Positions 24,648 to 32,455 are shown, counted from the first letter of the stretch. The stretch is 45,667 nt of DNA from CAYQAJ01 sp964415245 (GCA_964415245.1 CAYQAJ010000008.1:1-45667), one strand, 5' to 3'. Notes: generated by a model not told the origin, from the letters alone. Numbers and translations are program-made.

Positions 24648-24750
24648 ACTCCGCACACACAAGTCACCAACCGCGAACGTCGCATTGGCAGCACCGTTTT
24701 GTACGGGCGTGCTCGCATGGGTTGCGACAGCGACGGTACAATGCGCGGAT

Positions 24751-25257
24751 ATGACCGCCAACGCCCCGCCGTCGCTGTTCATTGGCTCCGAAATTGCCGA
24801 ATCGCTGGCCGATGTCGGCTTCACGCACGTGGTGTGGTTGCCCGATTCGGCGATTGGGCTGTGGGAGGAGGCGCTCGATTCGTCGCCGAGGCTTACGCTC
24901 GTGCGTGTTTGTCGCGAGGGGGAAGCGTGGGCACTCGCGGCCGGGCTGCACATCGGCGGCAAAAAGCCGCTGGTCGTCATGCAGACGACCGGCCTGTTCG
25001 AGTCGGGCGACGCGCTGCGCAACGTGCTGTTCGACATGGAGCTGCCGATCCTGTCGCTGATTGGCGCCCGAAGCTGGCTCGTGCCCGGTTCGAAGGACTC
25101 GGCCTTCCGTTTTGCCGAACCGATTCTGAAAGCGTGGGGAATCGACTACCGGCTAATCGCGCGGCCTGAAGATAAACCGCTGCTGGCCGAGTACTTTGCC
25201 GAGCGACTGAAAACCGGTCGCGCCGGCGCCGTCGTCGTCGCGGAGGGCCCGCCATGA
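24751..25257 (+). CDS. ThDP-dependent decarboxylase, alpha (PYR-domain) subunit
   Basis: Predicted 168-residue protein resembling the alpha subunit of sulfopyruvate decarboxylase (ComD) and the N-terminal half of phosphonopyruvate decarboxylase. It opens IGSEIAESLADVGFTHVVWL, and carries VCREGEAWALAAGLHIGG with the glutamate that activates thiamine diphosphate, and VVMQTTGLFESGDALRN. It should pair with the next gene's product to decarboxylate a 2-oxoacid. The start ATG at 24751 has no Shine-Dalgarno, and a TACAAT box at 24737-24742 lies so close that the mRNA could be nearly leaderless. The stop overlaps the start of the beta subunit. No coenzyme M or phosphonate genes are nearby, so the substrate is open. 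Confidence 0.83.
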   Translation: MTANAPPSLFIGSEIAESLADVGFTHVVWLPDSAIGLWEEALDSSPRLTLVRVCREGEAWALAAGLHIGGKKPLVVMQTTGLFESGDALRNVLFDMELPILSLIGARSWLVPGSKDSAFRFAEPILKAWGIDYRLIARPEDKPLLAEYFAERLKTGRAGAVVVAEGPP

Positions 25258-25874
25258 CCGAGCCGAACGAAAATCCTGCCGAGCCCGACCGCCGTATGAA
25301 CCTCACCGCCGCATTGGAAGTTCTCGCCCGCGCGCGCACCGATCGACATGTCGTGGTCACCAACCAGGGCTCGGCCCGCGTGTGGCCGCAAATCGCCGAC
25401 CACCCGCTCGACTTTCATTACGTGCCATCAGCCATGGGCGGCGCGATTCCCTTTGCGTTGGGTCTGGCGCTGGCGCGGCCAGACCGCGAAGTAATCACAG
25501 TCTCGGGCGACGGCTCGCTGTTGATGAGCCTGGGTTGCCTGGTGACGGTAACGGCCAGTCACGCGGCGAACCTCAGCATCGTGCTCATCGACAACGGCGT
25601 GTACGAGGTAACCGGCTGCCAGAAAACGCCCGCCGCCACCGCCGACGTCGACTACGCCGGGCTGGCACGTTCGGCCGGCTTTCCGAACGTGGCCCACTTC
25701 TGGGACGAAGGCGATTGGCAGCGCCGCGGGCCGAAGGTGCTTGCCTTGCGCGGCCCGCGGTTCATCTCGCTTGAGGTGGAACCGGTCCGGGGCGGCTATG
25801 GGCCAATTGCGCCTTGCCCGCTACTGGAACAAGTGACGAGACTGCGCGAGCGCCTGGCGCAAAGCTCCAAATAG
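25254..25874 (+). CDS. ThDP-dependent decarboxylase, beta (PP-domain) subunit
   Basis: Predicted 206-residue subunit resembling ComE and the C-terminal half of phosphonopyruvate decarboxylase. It contains the thiamine-diphosphate/Mg motif SGDGSLLMSLG (GDG at 85-87), closed by Asn114 in LIDNGVYEVTG, and the preceding MGGAIPFALGLALARP. The ATG overlaps the alpha stop (ATGA), a sign of 1:1 synthesis. It lacks its own PYR domain, so it is inactive alone. Together the two make the usual split enzyme of about 375 residues. Known members act on sulfopyruvate, phosphonopyruvate or related 2-oxoacids; neighbouring genes do not decide between them. Confidence 0.85.
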   Translation: MTEPNENPAEPDRRMNLTAALEVLARARTDRHVVVTNQGSARVWPQIADHPLDFHYVPSAMGGAIPFALGLALARPDREVITVSGDGSLLMSLGCLVTVTASHAANLSIVLIDNGVYEVTGCQKTPAATADVDYAGLARSAGFPNVAHFWDEGDWQRRGPKVLALRGPRFISLEVEPVRGGYGPIAPCPLLEQVTRLRERLAQSSK

Positions 25875-26018
25875 CGAATTCCAAATCACAAACAACCTTC
25901 AACTCTCAAATCATAAAACGAACAGTCCGCAGAATCCGTTCTGCACTTTGCATTCTGCATTTTGCACGTCCACCCGGCAGCAGGTAAACTGATACCGGCC
26001 CATGTCGGACCTCGTCGC

Positions 26019-26612
26019 ATGCCCAACGGCACCACGTCCGCCCGCAGCAGCTCATCCAGCCTCATCACGCGGCTCAAGGCTCGCGATACCGATGCCTGGC
26101 GCCGCTTGTCGCATCTCTATGGTCCCATCGTGTACGGCTGGCTGCGGCGGGCTGGCTTGCAGGATGGCGATGCAGCGGACGTCGTGCAGGAAGTATTCCT
26201 GGCAATCGCGCAAGGAATCGACGCCTTCCGCCGCGACCGGCCGGGCGACTCGTTTCGCGGCTGGCTGTGGACCATCGCCCGTAGCAAAATGCACGACCAT
26301 TTCCGCGGCCGTGCCGGAGAGCCGCAGGCGGGCGGCGGCACGACGTTTCACCAACGCGTGCAACAGCTTCCGGAGCAACCCGACGAGCAGGAGCTGGCGG
26401 CCGAAACGAATGCACTGGCTCGCCGCGCCATGGCGCTCATTAAGACCGATTTCGAGGAGACCACGTGGCGGGCGTTCTGGCGAACCGCGGTTGACGGCCA
26501 AACGGCCCAACAGGTGGCAAGCGAACTGAACATCAACCTGGCCTCGGTCTACACAGCCAAGAGCCGAGTGCTGGCCCGCCTGCGGCAGGAACTGGCCGAT
26601 CCGGTGGAATAG
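26019..26612 (+). CDS. ECF-type RNA polymerase sigma factor
   Basis: Predicted 197-residue extracytoplasmic-function sigma factor. Region 2 contains the core-binding/-10 segment (AADVVQEVFLAIAQGIDAF, then SFRGWLWTIARSKMHDHFR), and region 4 the helix-turn-helix (GQTAQQVASELNINLASVYT, then AKSRVLARLRQEL). The start is placed at the ATG at 26019; the frame opens earlier, at 25962, but the added residues are not family-like. It lies about 270 bases before the Ser/Thr kinase whose N terminus has an anti-sigma-type zinc motif, a pairing very common in planctomycetes, where the kinase or its zinc domain controls the sigma factor. Confidence 0.9.
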   Translation: MPNGTTSARSSSSSLITRLKARDTDAWRRLSHLYGPIVYGWLRRAGLQDGDAADVVQEVFLAIAQGIDAFRRDRPGDSFRGWLWTIARSKMHDHFRGRAGEPQAGGGTTFHQRVQQLPEQPDEQELAAETNALARRAMALIKTDFEETTWRAFWRTAVDGQTAQQVASELNINLASVYTAKSRVLARLRQELADPVE

Positions 26613-26705
26613 CTAGTTTTCAGTTTTCGGTTTTCAGTTTTCAGTGAGACAGCCGAGCATGGACGGTATGGACGATATCGACAATCGGCTGGATTCCCGC
26701 GCGCG
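26612..26705. repeat. Low-complexity ttttcag run and short REP-like palindrome
   Basis: 26612-26646 is a run of ttttcag and ttttcgg units, the same run seen inside the GT4 gene (721-750) and at about 9600. It is followed near 26693 by gattcccgcgcgcgggaag, a hairpin related to the REP at 8384. Further on, caactgaccacggacaactg (about 26745-26765) matches a run near 32455. These are intergenic simple repeats of unknown origin. Confidence 0.6.
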
Positions 26706-26884
26706 GGAAGGACTCCAATCGGCTACGACACAACTCACTTCGGGCAACTGACCACGGACAACTGACAAATTCGCGGTGTCCCTGCGTATGGTCCTCCCAT
26801 TTTCCTGTCAGGCTCCTGCGTTGTTACTAATGCCGGGCAATTGCCCGGAAAGCGGGCCACACCCTTCCACTCCGGAGAGCGGCC

Positions 26885-29800
26885 ATGTCGGATTTGGAAT
26901 GCCCTTCGCGCGACGATCTGATCGCCTTTGCCGTGGGAAAGCTGCCCGACGACCGCCGCGACGCCCTCGCCGTTCACGTCGATTCTTGCTCCGACTGCCA
27001 GCAAGAGCTGGCCACGGTCGGTGAAACGAATGACACGCTCCTGGCCGGTCTGCGGCAGCCGGTCGGCGCGAACCAATTTGAGGAAGAGTCGGCCCTGATC
27101 GGCGCTTTGGCCCGGGTCGAGCAGATCGGCCGCGAGCCCTCGTTCACTCGGGCACTGGCCTCAACAAACCCCGACGAACAAGCCGCCGACGAATTGGAGC
27201 TCGGCACGCTGGGCAGCTACCGGCTCATTGCCAAGATCGGTCAGGGGGGCATGGGCGCCGTCTACAAGGCGCTCCACACGCACTTGGAAAAGGTGGTCGC
27301 CGTCAAGGTCCTTCCCCCCGACCGCATGAAGGACTCCGCCGCCGTCGCCCGATTCCGCCGCGAAATGAGGGTCGTCGGAAAGCTCGAGCACCCCAACCTG
27401 GTGCGGGCGTTCGACGCGGGCGAGATCGACGGTAAGCATTTTCTGGTGATGGAGTACGTCGAGGGCGAAAACCTTTCGGCGATATCCCGCCGCTGCGGGC
27501 CGCTGCCCATCGCCGACGCCTGCGAGCTGATTCGCCAGGCCGCCGTGGGCCTCGAATACGCCCACGAGCACGGCCTGGTGCATCGCGACATCAAGCCGAG
27601 CAACGTGATGCTGAGCGTCGCCGTCTCGCTCCGCGAGCGGGTGTCTGCCTCGCTAGCTGCGTCGGCCGGCCAGCCGGACGCCCGCTCGCGGAGCGACGCG
27701 GCGACGGTGAAGGCGACCGTCAAGATTCTCGATCTCGGTCTGGCGCTTCTGTCCGAGGCCCGCGCTTCCCAGGCCGGCGATCTCACGGACACGGGCCACA
27801 TTATGGGCACCATCGACTACATGTCGCCCGAGCAGGCCAGCGACAGCCACGCCGTCGACATTCGGGCCGACGTGTACAGTTTGGGGGCAACGCTCTATGC
27901 GCTGTTGACCGGCCGGTCGGTATTTCACGATCGACCGCACCTCTCGCTTACGCAAAAGCTGACCGCGCTCGTCACCGAGGAGGTTCCGCCCATTCGCGAC
28001 CGCCGCGGCGACATTCCCCAGGAACTGGCCGCGATTGTACACCGCATGCTGGCCAGGAAGCCCGCCGAACGCTTCGCGACGCCGGCCGACGTAGTCGCGG
28101 CGCTCGCCCCGTTTGCCGACGGCGCAGATCTGCCGGCCCTGGCGGATGCGGCCGTCGAAAAGGCGCCGAAAACCGCGCGGGTCGACCCAACCAAAGTCGC
28201 CACCGACCCTTATCTCAGCCGACCCTCGACCGGCACGGAAGTCACCTCGGACCAACCTTCCGACGCGCTCCAGAAACCGCCGTCGGCCTCCCGCGCGGAC
28301 GAGCGGCCCGGTGATCCGACGGTCATTCCCGTGTGGAACGAAAGCCCCACTCTCCCGCTGGGAGAGGAGCCGGGGGTGAGGGCTCGCGCCGGCTCAACTG
28401 TCGGACGCTTCCGCCGCCGGGTCGCCATCGCGGTAGCGGCGGGGATCGCGGGAATCGTGGTTCTTGCTGCGATCCTCGTTTCGCTCCGCACTCCCTACGG
28501 CGAGGTGGTCGTGGAATTGCCCGACGACGCGCCGGCCGAGTGGGCCGAACAGCTCAAAGTCGAGGTCCGCGGCAATGGCGATGTCAAGGTGGCCGATGCC
28601 GAGTCGGGCTGGACAATTGACGTCAAGAAGGGGAAGTACGAAGTGCAGCTTGCTGGCGGCGACGACCGCTTCGCAATTGAAGAAAACAGCGTGACGGTCA
28701 CCCGCGGCAAGAAGACGTTCGTCCGCGTGACACTCAAACCCGCCGGCGTCGCAGCCGCTAAACCAGCCGTCTGGCAGCCCACGCCCGAGCAGCAGGCGTT
28801 TTTCGACGCGGTGGCGCTGGTGGGCGCTCGTCAGCAGGCGGCCGCCATTGAGCGGAAGCTGATGGAGGTGAACCCCCGATGGGATGGAGGGATTGGGCAT
28901 TCCATCGACACGGAAACGCTGACGCACGTCGAGCTGAGCGGAGGCGCGCTACGTGATTTGTGGCCGCTGGCTGCGCTGACCGGGCTGGTCGAGCTCGATT
29001 GCTCGGGCACCAGCGTCGAGACCATCGGCTGGATCGAGCGGATGCCGCTAGTGACTTCGCTGAACTGCTCGCAGACTCCGCTTCGCGATCTCGGCCCCGT
29101 GGCACACCTCAACCAGCTCGAAAAGCTTGACTGCTCCGACACTGTCGTCTTCGACCTCTCGCCGCTTGCGGGATTGCCGCTGAAGGAGTTGCACTGCTTC
29201 ACAGTATCGACATACAACGACGGCGCCATCAAGGTGCTCAAGTCGCTGCCGCAGCTCGAAACGATCAACGGGCTGACGCTTTCGGAGTTGGAAGCGCGCC
29301 GCAAGGAAATCGACGAACTACTGCGTACCCGGCCCGCCTTCACCGCCGAGGAGCACCTGGCCCGCGTCGTCGATAAGCTCAAGGAGTTCAACCCAGCGTA
29401 TGACGGCAAGGTACAGGAGCGCACGATCGAAGGAGGCAGAGTCGTTCAAGTGGCATTGTCCGAGGGTCCGCTGAAAGACCCTTCCCCGCTGCGTGCCCTA
29501 CCCGCGTTGAAGCACTTGCATTGCGCCTACAACGAAGTCTCGGACCTTTCGCCGCTGGCCGGGCTACCCCTCACAAACCTCAACGTCTGCCGAACGCGGA
29601 TTTCCGATCTCTCGCCGCTGGCGGGGGTGCCGATGGCCCATTTGACCATCAATAACACGGCAGTTTCCGATCTCTCGCCGTTGAAGGGAGTTCCGCTAGC
29701 CTACCTGGACTGCAATGGAACGAAGGTCTCCGACCTCTCGCCGCTTAAAGGAATCGTGCTGACGACTCTTCTTTGCAGCGACACGCAGGTCTCGGACCTC

Positions 29801-30001
29801 TCGCCGCTGGCGGGAATGCCGCTGACCCACTTACATTGCGTCGGGGCGCGAGTCTCGGACCTTGCTCCCCTATCCGCCACGCCGATCGCCGAGATTCACT
29901 GCGACGAGTCCCTGGCCCGCAAGAGCGCCCCAGTTCTCAAGGAGATCGTCACGCTCAAAACCATCAACGGCCAGCCGGCGGCGGAGTTTTGGAAAGAGTA
30001 G
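26885..30001 (+). CDS. Membrane Ser/Thr protein kinase with zinc-finger and LRR domains
   Basis: Predicted 1038-residue receptor-like kinase. Residues 1-60 carry an anti-sigma-type motif His31-x3-Cys35-x2-Cys38. The kinase domain (about 112-410) has IGQGGMGAVY, Lys141 in VAVKVL, HRDIKPSN (Asp235), DLG (Asp283) and MSPEQAS. One membrane helix follows (about 512-533), then a beta-rich extracellular segment (540-620) and leucine-rich repeats (about 690-1010) built on VSDLSPLAGLPL units. The catalytic segment has a 35-residue insertion after VML (residues 244-278) that is the translation of an inverted-repeat element. A second hairpin is translated before the membrane helix (SPTLPLGEEPG). The upstream ECF sigma factor is its likely target. 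Confidence 0.92.
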   Translation: MSDLECPSRDDLIAFAVGKLPDDRRDALAVHVDSCSDCQQELATVGETNDTLLAGLRQPVGANQFEEESALIGALARVEQIGREPSFTRALASTNPDEQAADELELGTLGSYRLIAKIGQGGMGAVYKALHTHLEKVVAVKVLPPDRMKDSAAVARFRREMRVVGKLEHPNLVRAFDAGEIDGKHFLVMEYVEGENLSAISRRCGPLPIADACELIRQAAVGLEYAHEHGLVHRDIKPSNVMLSVAVSLRERVSASLAASAGQPDARSRSDAATVKATVKILDLGLALLSEARASQAGDLTDTGHIMGTIDYMSPEQASDSHAVDIRADVYSLGATLYALLTGRSVFHDRPHLSLTQKLTALVTEEVPPIRDRRGDIPQELAAIVHRMLARKPAERFATPADVVAALAPFADGADLPALADAAVEKAPKTARVDPTKVATDPYLSRPSTGTEVTSDQPSDALQKPPSASRADERPGDPTVIPVWNESPTLPLGEEPGVRARAGSTVGRFRRRVAIAVAAGIAGIVVLAAILVSLRTPYGEVVVELPDDAPAEWAEQLKVEVRGNGDVKVADAESGWTIDVKKGKYEVQLAGGDDRFAIEENSVTVTRGKKTFVRVTLKPAGVAAAKPAVWQPTPEQQAFFDAVALVGARQQAAAIERKLMEVNPRWDGGIGHSIDTETLTHVELSGGALRDLWPLAALTGLVELDCSGTSVETIGWIERMPLVTSLNCSQTPLRDLGPVAHLNQLEKLDCSDTVVFDLSPLAGLPLKELHCFTVSTYNDGAIKVLKSLPQLETINGLTLSELEARRKEIDELLRTRPAFTAEEHLARVVDKLKEFNPAYDGKVQERTIEGGRVVQVALSEGPLKDPSPLRALPALKHLHCAYNEVSDLSPLAGLPLTNLNVCRTRISDLSPLAGVPMAHLTINNTAVSDLSPLKGVPLAYLDCNGTKVSDLSPLKGIVLTTLLCSDTQVSDLSPLAGMPLTHLHCVGARVSDLAPLSATPIAEIHCDESLARKSAPVLKEIVTLKTINGQPAAEFWKE
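27617..27705. repeat. Inverted-repeat element (family B pair) inside the kinase gene
   Basis: Arms of 25 bases at 27617-27641 and 27681-27705 are reverse complements with two mismatches, separated by 39 bases. Each arm is a copy of the TCGCTCCGCGA palindrome family found at 1637-1710 and 8471. The element is 89 bases and is translated in frame between the HRDIKPSN and DLG motifs. The residues after it (TVKATVK) look like a short duplication of the flank. Confidence 0.82.
28345..28382. repeat. Hairpin repeat inside the kinase gene, before the membrane helix
   Basis: ctctccc (28350-28356) pairs perfectly with gggagag (28360-28366), followed by gagccgggggtgagggc. This ctctccc/gggagag plus ggtgaggg pattern is a frequent interspersed repeat in planctomycete genomes. 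Here it encodes PTLPLGEEPGVRA in the linker of the Ser/Thr kinase, a place that tolerates insertion. Confidence 0.55.
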
Positions 30002-30194
30002 CGAGAAAGTTGAGAGCTGAGAGTTGAGGGTTGAGTGTCAAGTGACCAGAGTCCAGAGCCGGGCGGTTAGCGGAGAATTGCGATTCGAGAGAGAAGAGAA
30101 GAGCCGAGAGTCGGGCATTCGGTCGAGAGGCAGGCGCGTATTAGCAAGATTGGCGGCGAGCGCAACTACGACTGCAGCATCCGAGAATTGAGAT

Positions 30195-30398
30195 TCAAGC
30201 CGTACGCCTCGGCTCGATCAGTCGAAGAATTCTCGGAACAAGCTTCGTGGGAACCACCAACACGGTCTGTCCCCTTTGGGCCATACTTGTCTCGATTTCC
30301 GCGGCCTGCTGTTCTTCGGTCAGGCGATCGTGGTGCTCCGCCAATTCGCGGATTCGCCTTTGCGTCCAGCCACGGGGTAAGCGCTGCTTCTTCATCAT
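30195..30398 (-). CDS. Small basic protein, third gene of the PIN toxin locus
   Basis: A 67-residue protein (two adjacent Met codons at the start, 30393-30398). It has a basic N terminus (KKQRLPRGWTQRRIRELAEH), an acidic middle helix (RLTEEQQAAEIE) and a hydrophobic end (QTVLVVPTKLVPRILRLI). Proteins of this general shape often accompany PIN toxins as antitoxins. The ATG follows the stop of the PIN gene directly, so the two are co-translated. Whether it, the coiled-coil protein upstream, or both neutralise the toxin cannot be told from sequence. Confidence 0.7.
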   Translation of the reverse strand: MMKKQRLPRGWTQRRIRELAEHHDRLTEEQQAAEIETSMAQRGQTVLVVPTKLVPRILRLIEPRRTA

Positions 30399-30824
30399 TT
30401 ACCCGTACAGCCAATCCTCGACGCGCAGACCGGGCACCCGCTGGAAGTCACGCAGATTGGCCGACAGAAGTAGTGCGTCGTTAGCCAGCGCAATCGATGC
30501 GATTTTCAGATCTTGCGTGCCGATGCGGATTCGCGCTTGGCGAAGTCGCGCGAACTCATGCGCCGCAGCCTCGCTCCACGGCGCAATGTCCCATTCGCCG
30601 AGCGTCGCGATCAGTCGGATCAGACGGTCGTACGGATAGATCTGCTTCTTGACGTCGCGAAGCCGACGGACTTGGGCAAGCCATGCTCGGAACTGTTCCG
30701 CCACTGAGATAACTGGTATCAGGACCGGGTCGGCGGCGCTCCCCAGTCGTTCGACGAGCTGCGCATGCTTTGCATGGCGCCCATCGGCCAGGACGCTGAA
30801 ATGGTCGGTGTCCAGCAGGATCAT
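30399..30824 (-). CDS. vapC: PIN-domain ribonuclease toxin (VapC-like)
   Basis: Predicted 141-residue PIN-domain protein. It begins MILLDTDHFSVL with the first catalytic Asp, has Glu in ISVAEQFRAWL, Asp in IGTQDLKIASIAL and a last acidic residue in SANLRDFQRVPGL. This is the Mg-binding acidic quartet of VapC-type endoribonucleases, which cleave tRNA or rRNA when freed from antitoxin. The start overlaps the stop of the upstream small gene (ATGA at 30821-30824), and the next gene begins right after its stop. Length is typical (about 130-145). Confidence 0.88.
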   Translation of the reverse strand: MILLDTDHFSVLADGRHAKHAQLVERLGSAADPVLIPVISVAEQFRAWLAQVRRLRDVKKQIYPYDRLIRLIATLGEWDIAPWSEAAAHEFARLRQARIRIGTQDLKIASIALANDALLLSANLRDFQRVPGLRVEDWLYG

Positions 30825-31057
30825 CGCCGCGTCTTGCGTTTTGCGGTCCTCGTAGCCCTGGACTTCTTGCGATCCGCCTCCCGGAGCCGCATGGCGTCTC
30901 GAAGAACTTGTTGCATGCCCTCATCGTCGGTAAATGCACCGATCGTTCGCCGCCAATCCTTCGACCTGCCTTGTCTGCTTGCGCGTACGTCGTCAAGCAG
31001 CTTGCCGAGCTGCGATTCAAGAATCTCGACACGTTGTTCCAGGTCTTGTGTAGCCAT
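30821..31057 (-). CDS. Antitoxin-like coiled-coil protein upstream of the PIN toxin
   Basis: A 78-residue protein starting at the ATG at 31055-31057 (MATQDLEQRVEILESQLGKL, a short coiled coil), followed by the conserved-looking DWRRTIGAFTDDEGMQQVL and a strongly basic tail (KKSRATRTAKRKTRR). Similar small proteins occur directly upstream of PIN toxins and are regarded as their antitoxins. The stop overlaps the toxin start. The frame extends upstream, but that part covers the promoter and a simple repeat. Confidence 0.78.
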   Translation of the reverse strand: MATQDLEQRVEILESQLGKLLDDVRASRQGRSKDWRRTIGAFTDDEGMQQVLRDAMRLREADRKKSRATRTAKRKTRR

Positions 31058-31095
31058 CGAAGTGTTCCCGTGGACCCTGTGGCATCGCGATCCCG

Positions 31096-31125
31096 ATTGT
31101 ACCAGACTCCCCTCCGAGTGGACAA
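31096..31125 (-). promoter_or_regulatory. Promoter of the PIN toxin-antitoxin operon
   Basis: On the minus strand, TTGTCC (31120-31125) is a four-of-six match to the -35 box. After 18 bases comes TACAAT (31096-31101), with a TG extension just before it (tggtacaat). Transcription would begin near 31089, about 30 bases before the antitoxin ATG. An autoregulatory operator would be expected here, but I see no clear palindrome. Confidence 0.5.
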
Positions 31126-31190
31126 AGCCGCCTTGGGTCACTTTACATTCCGCACTTTGCACTATGCAATGTGCATTCTGCACTCGCCGC

Positions 31191-32153
31191 CTACTTCACC
31201 CTCGTCATCTCAAACAGGTTTGTCGCCTGCGGGCCGAGGAAACCCTCGAAGCGTACTCGCTGGCCGGTCTTGGGGTCGAGCACTTCGTTGCGCTCGGCCA
31301 GCTCGAAGTAGGCGTAGGTCCAGTCGATGGTGGTGGGCCGCCCGGCGTCCATGACGGCGACGGGGATCGTGACCGCCTCGGTGGCCGACTGCCGGAGCTT
31401 TGAGCCGGGCTCGCCTTCGATCTCGGCCTTCATGGGCACACCGGCGCGGCGGAGGGCGTCGATCGTCTTCTCCAGGTTGTCGAGCGACGCGACGCCGTGC
31501 GAGTTCACCAGCGACGTGAAGTGATTCACGTTGTAGCCGTGTACGAGCACCCAGGCGGCGTACTGGCTTTCGCGATTCAGCGCTAACACGTCGGCCTTGT
31601 CAGGCACGGGCCAGGGAAGCTGCTCGAACTGAGCGGCCGTGGTTTCGAGCAGCCGGTCAAACCCCTCGGCCGAGGCGTCGTCGAGCCGCGCGAGCGCCTC
31701 GAGCACGTCGGCGTCGATCATCGGTCGGTGATTTGCCACGGAGCGCTCGATTTTCTCCCGCGACGATGGGCTCAGCTCCCACGTCTTGAGCTCCGATACG
31801 AACAGCTTGGGGAATTGCGTGTTGGGATGCTGCAGGTGAATCGCCGTTAGGTGCTTGTCCTCGAAGTGGTAATTGCCGGCCGCGCGGTAGCCGAGCGCGT
31901 CGAAGATGCGCGCGATCGAAAAAATGCCGGTCGCCGGTCGCTGGCAGGCGAATGTGCGAAAGGCGATATGGTCGTTGACGAACGTGGCGCGGTGAGCGCG
32001 CACCACCTCTTCGTAACGCGCCACGTACGAAACGCGGCCGCGATACTCGTCCCACAACCGGTCGAAGAGCGCGATTGTAAAACGCTCGCGACCGTCGGCG
32101 GCGGGGTTAGCCTGGTGCGGGCCGGGATATGTCGTGCCACTTGCGCGTGCCAT
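31191..32153 (-). CDS. DUF1338 2-oxoadipate dioxygenase/decarboxylase-like enzyme
   Basis: Predicted 320-residue protein of the DUF1338 family (HglS/YdcJ). The characterised member is an Fe(II) enzyme that converts 2-oxoadipate with O2 to 2-hydroxyglutarate in lysine breakdown. Probable metal ligands are His62 in FVNDHIAFRTF, His211 in GYNVNHFTSL and a Glu in YFELAERNEVL near residue 284. It is shorter than proteobacterial HglS (about 460 residues) and close to the compact form. The start ATG at 32151-32153 has aaggag 8 bases upstream; the longer open frame is rejected. It diverges from the aminotransferase/ALDH7 pair, which would supply 2-aminoadipate, so all three fit one lysine route. Confidence 0.85.
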   Translation of the reverse strand: MARASGTTYPGPHQANPAADGRERFTIALFDRLWDEYRGRVSYVARYEEVVRAHRATFVNDHIAFRTFACQRPATGIFSIARIFDALGYRAAGNYHFEDKHLTAIHLQHPNTQFPKLFVSELKTWELSPSSREKIERSVANHRPMIDADVLEALARLDDASAEGFDRLLETTAAQFEQLPWPVPDKADVLALNRESQYAAWVLVHGYNVNHFTSLVNSHGVASLDNLEKTIDALRRAGVPMKAEIEGEPGSKLRQSATEAVTIPVAVMDAGRPTTIDWTYAYFELAERNEVLDPKTGQRVRFEGFLGPQATNLFEMTRVK

Positions 32154-32287
32154 AAGTACTGCTCCTTGCGGTACGAATCGCTTATAGGGGGACGGCGGAA
32201 GTTGCCCCTCATGCATTGTACCGTAGGATTGAAGTGGCAGGCTTTCGGCGGTCGATCCTTGCGCTGAACACGTTAGCGGACAACAAA

Positions 32288-32455
32288 GTAGGTCCCGCTT
32301 GCCGAGCGGGACCTTGCGTTGTGGCTGGTCTCCCGACCGTGCCACACTCGCCGACCGGTAGGTCTCATCGCGCGAAATCTTCGGTCGATACATCGGCGGG
32401 GTCGGGAGACCCGCGCTGAACTTGACACAGGTCCCGCTCGGCAAGCGGGACCTAC
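32288..32455. repeat. 168-bp element with nested inverted repeats in the divergent promoter region
   Basis: The outer arms at 32288-32314 and 32429-32455 are perfect 27-base reverse complements (gtaggtcccgcttgccgag and onward), each itself a hairpin (ggtcccgc/gcgggacc). The inner arms ggtctcccgac (32327-32337) and gtcgggagacc (32401-32411) pair exactly. This looks like a MITE or BIME-type element without coding capacity. It fills the 336-base gap 32154-32489 between two diverging genes. Simple repeats of actgaccacggac follow to the aminotransferase start. Confidence 0.78.

Larger units (their letters stand above)
23184..24685 (+). repeat. Exact tandem duplication, two 751-bp units
   Basis: Unit 1 is 23184-23934 and unit 2 is 23935-24685. 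Every stretch I compared is identical, and the encoded receiver proteins are identical over 200 residues. The unit begins inside csrA (gctttcgcggcacc) and ends at cgaacgtcgcat. The boundary differs only outside the units (g versus t before, gctt versus tggc after). There is no microhomology at the junction beyond a base or two. It is either a very recent duplication or an assembly artefact. Confidence 0.93.

Noticed and set aside
23088..24685. Mobile element carrying csrA and the receiver
   Set aside because: No transposase, integrase, inverted ends or target duplication around the two units; a simple tandem duplication explains the data.
24722..24742. Canonical sigma-70 promoter TTGCGA-TACAAT ahead of the ThDP alpha subunit
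   Set aside because: The spacing is only 9 bases, so the TTG box cannot serve as -35; only the TACAAT box is retained as a weak possibility.
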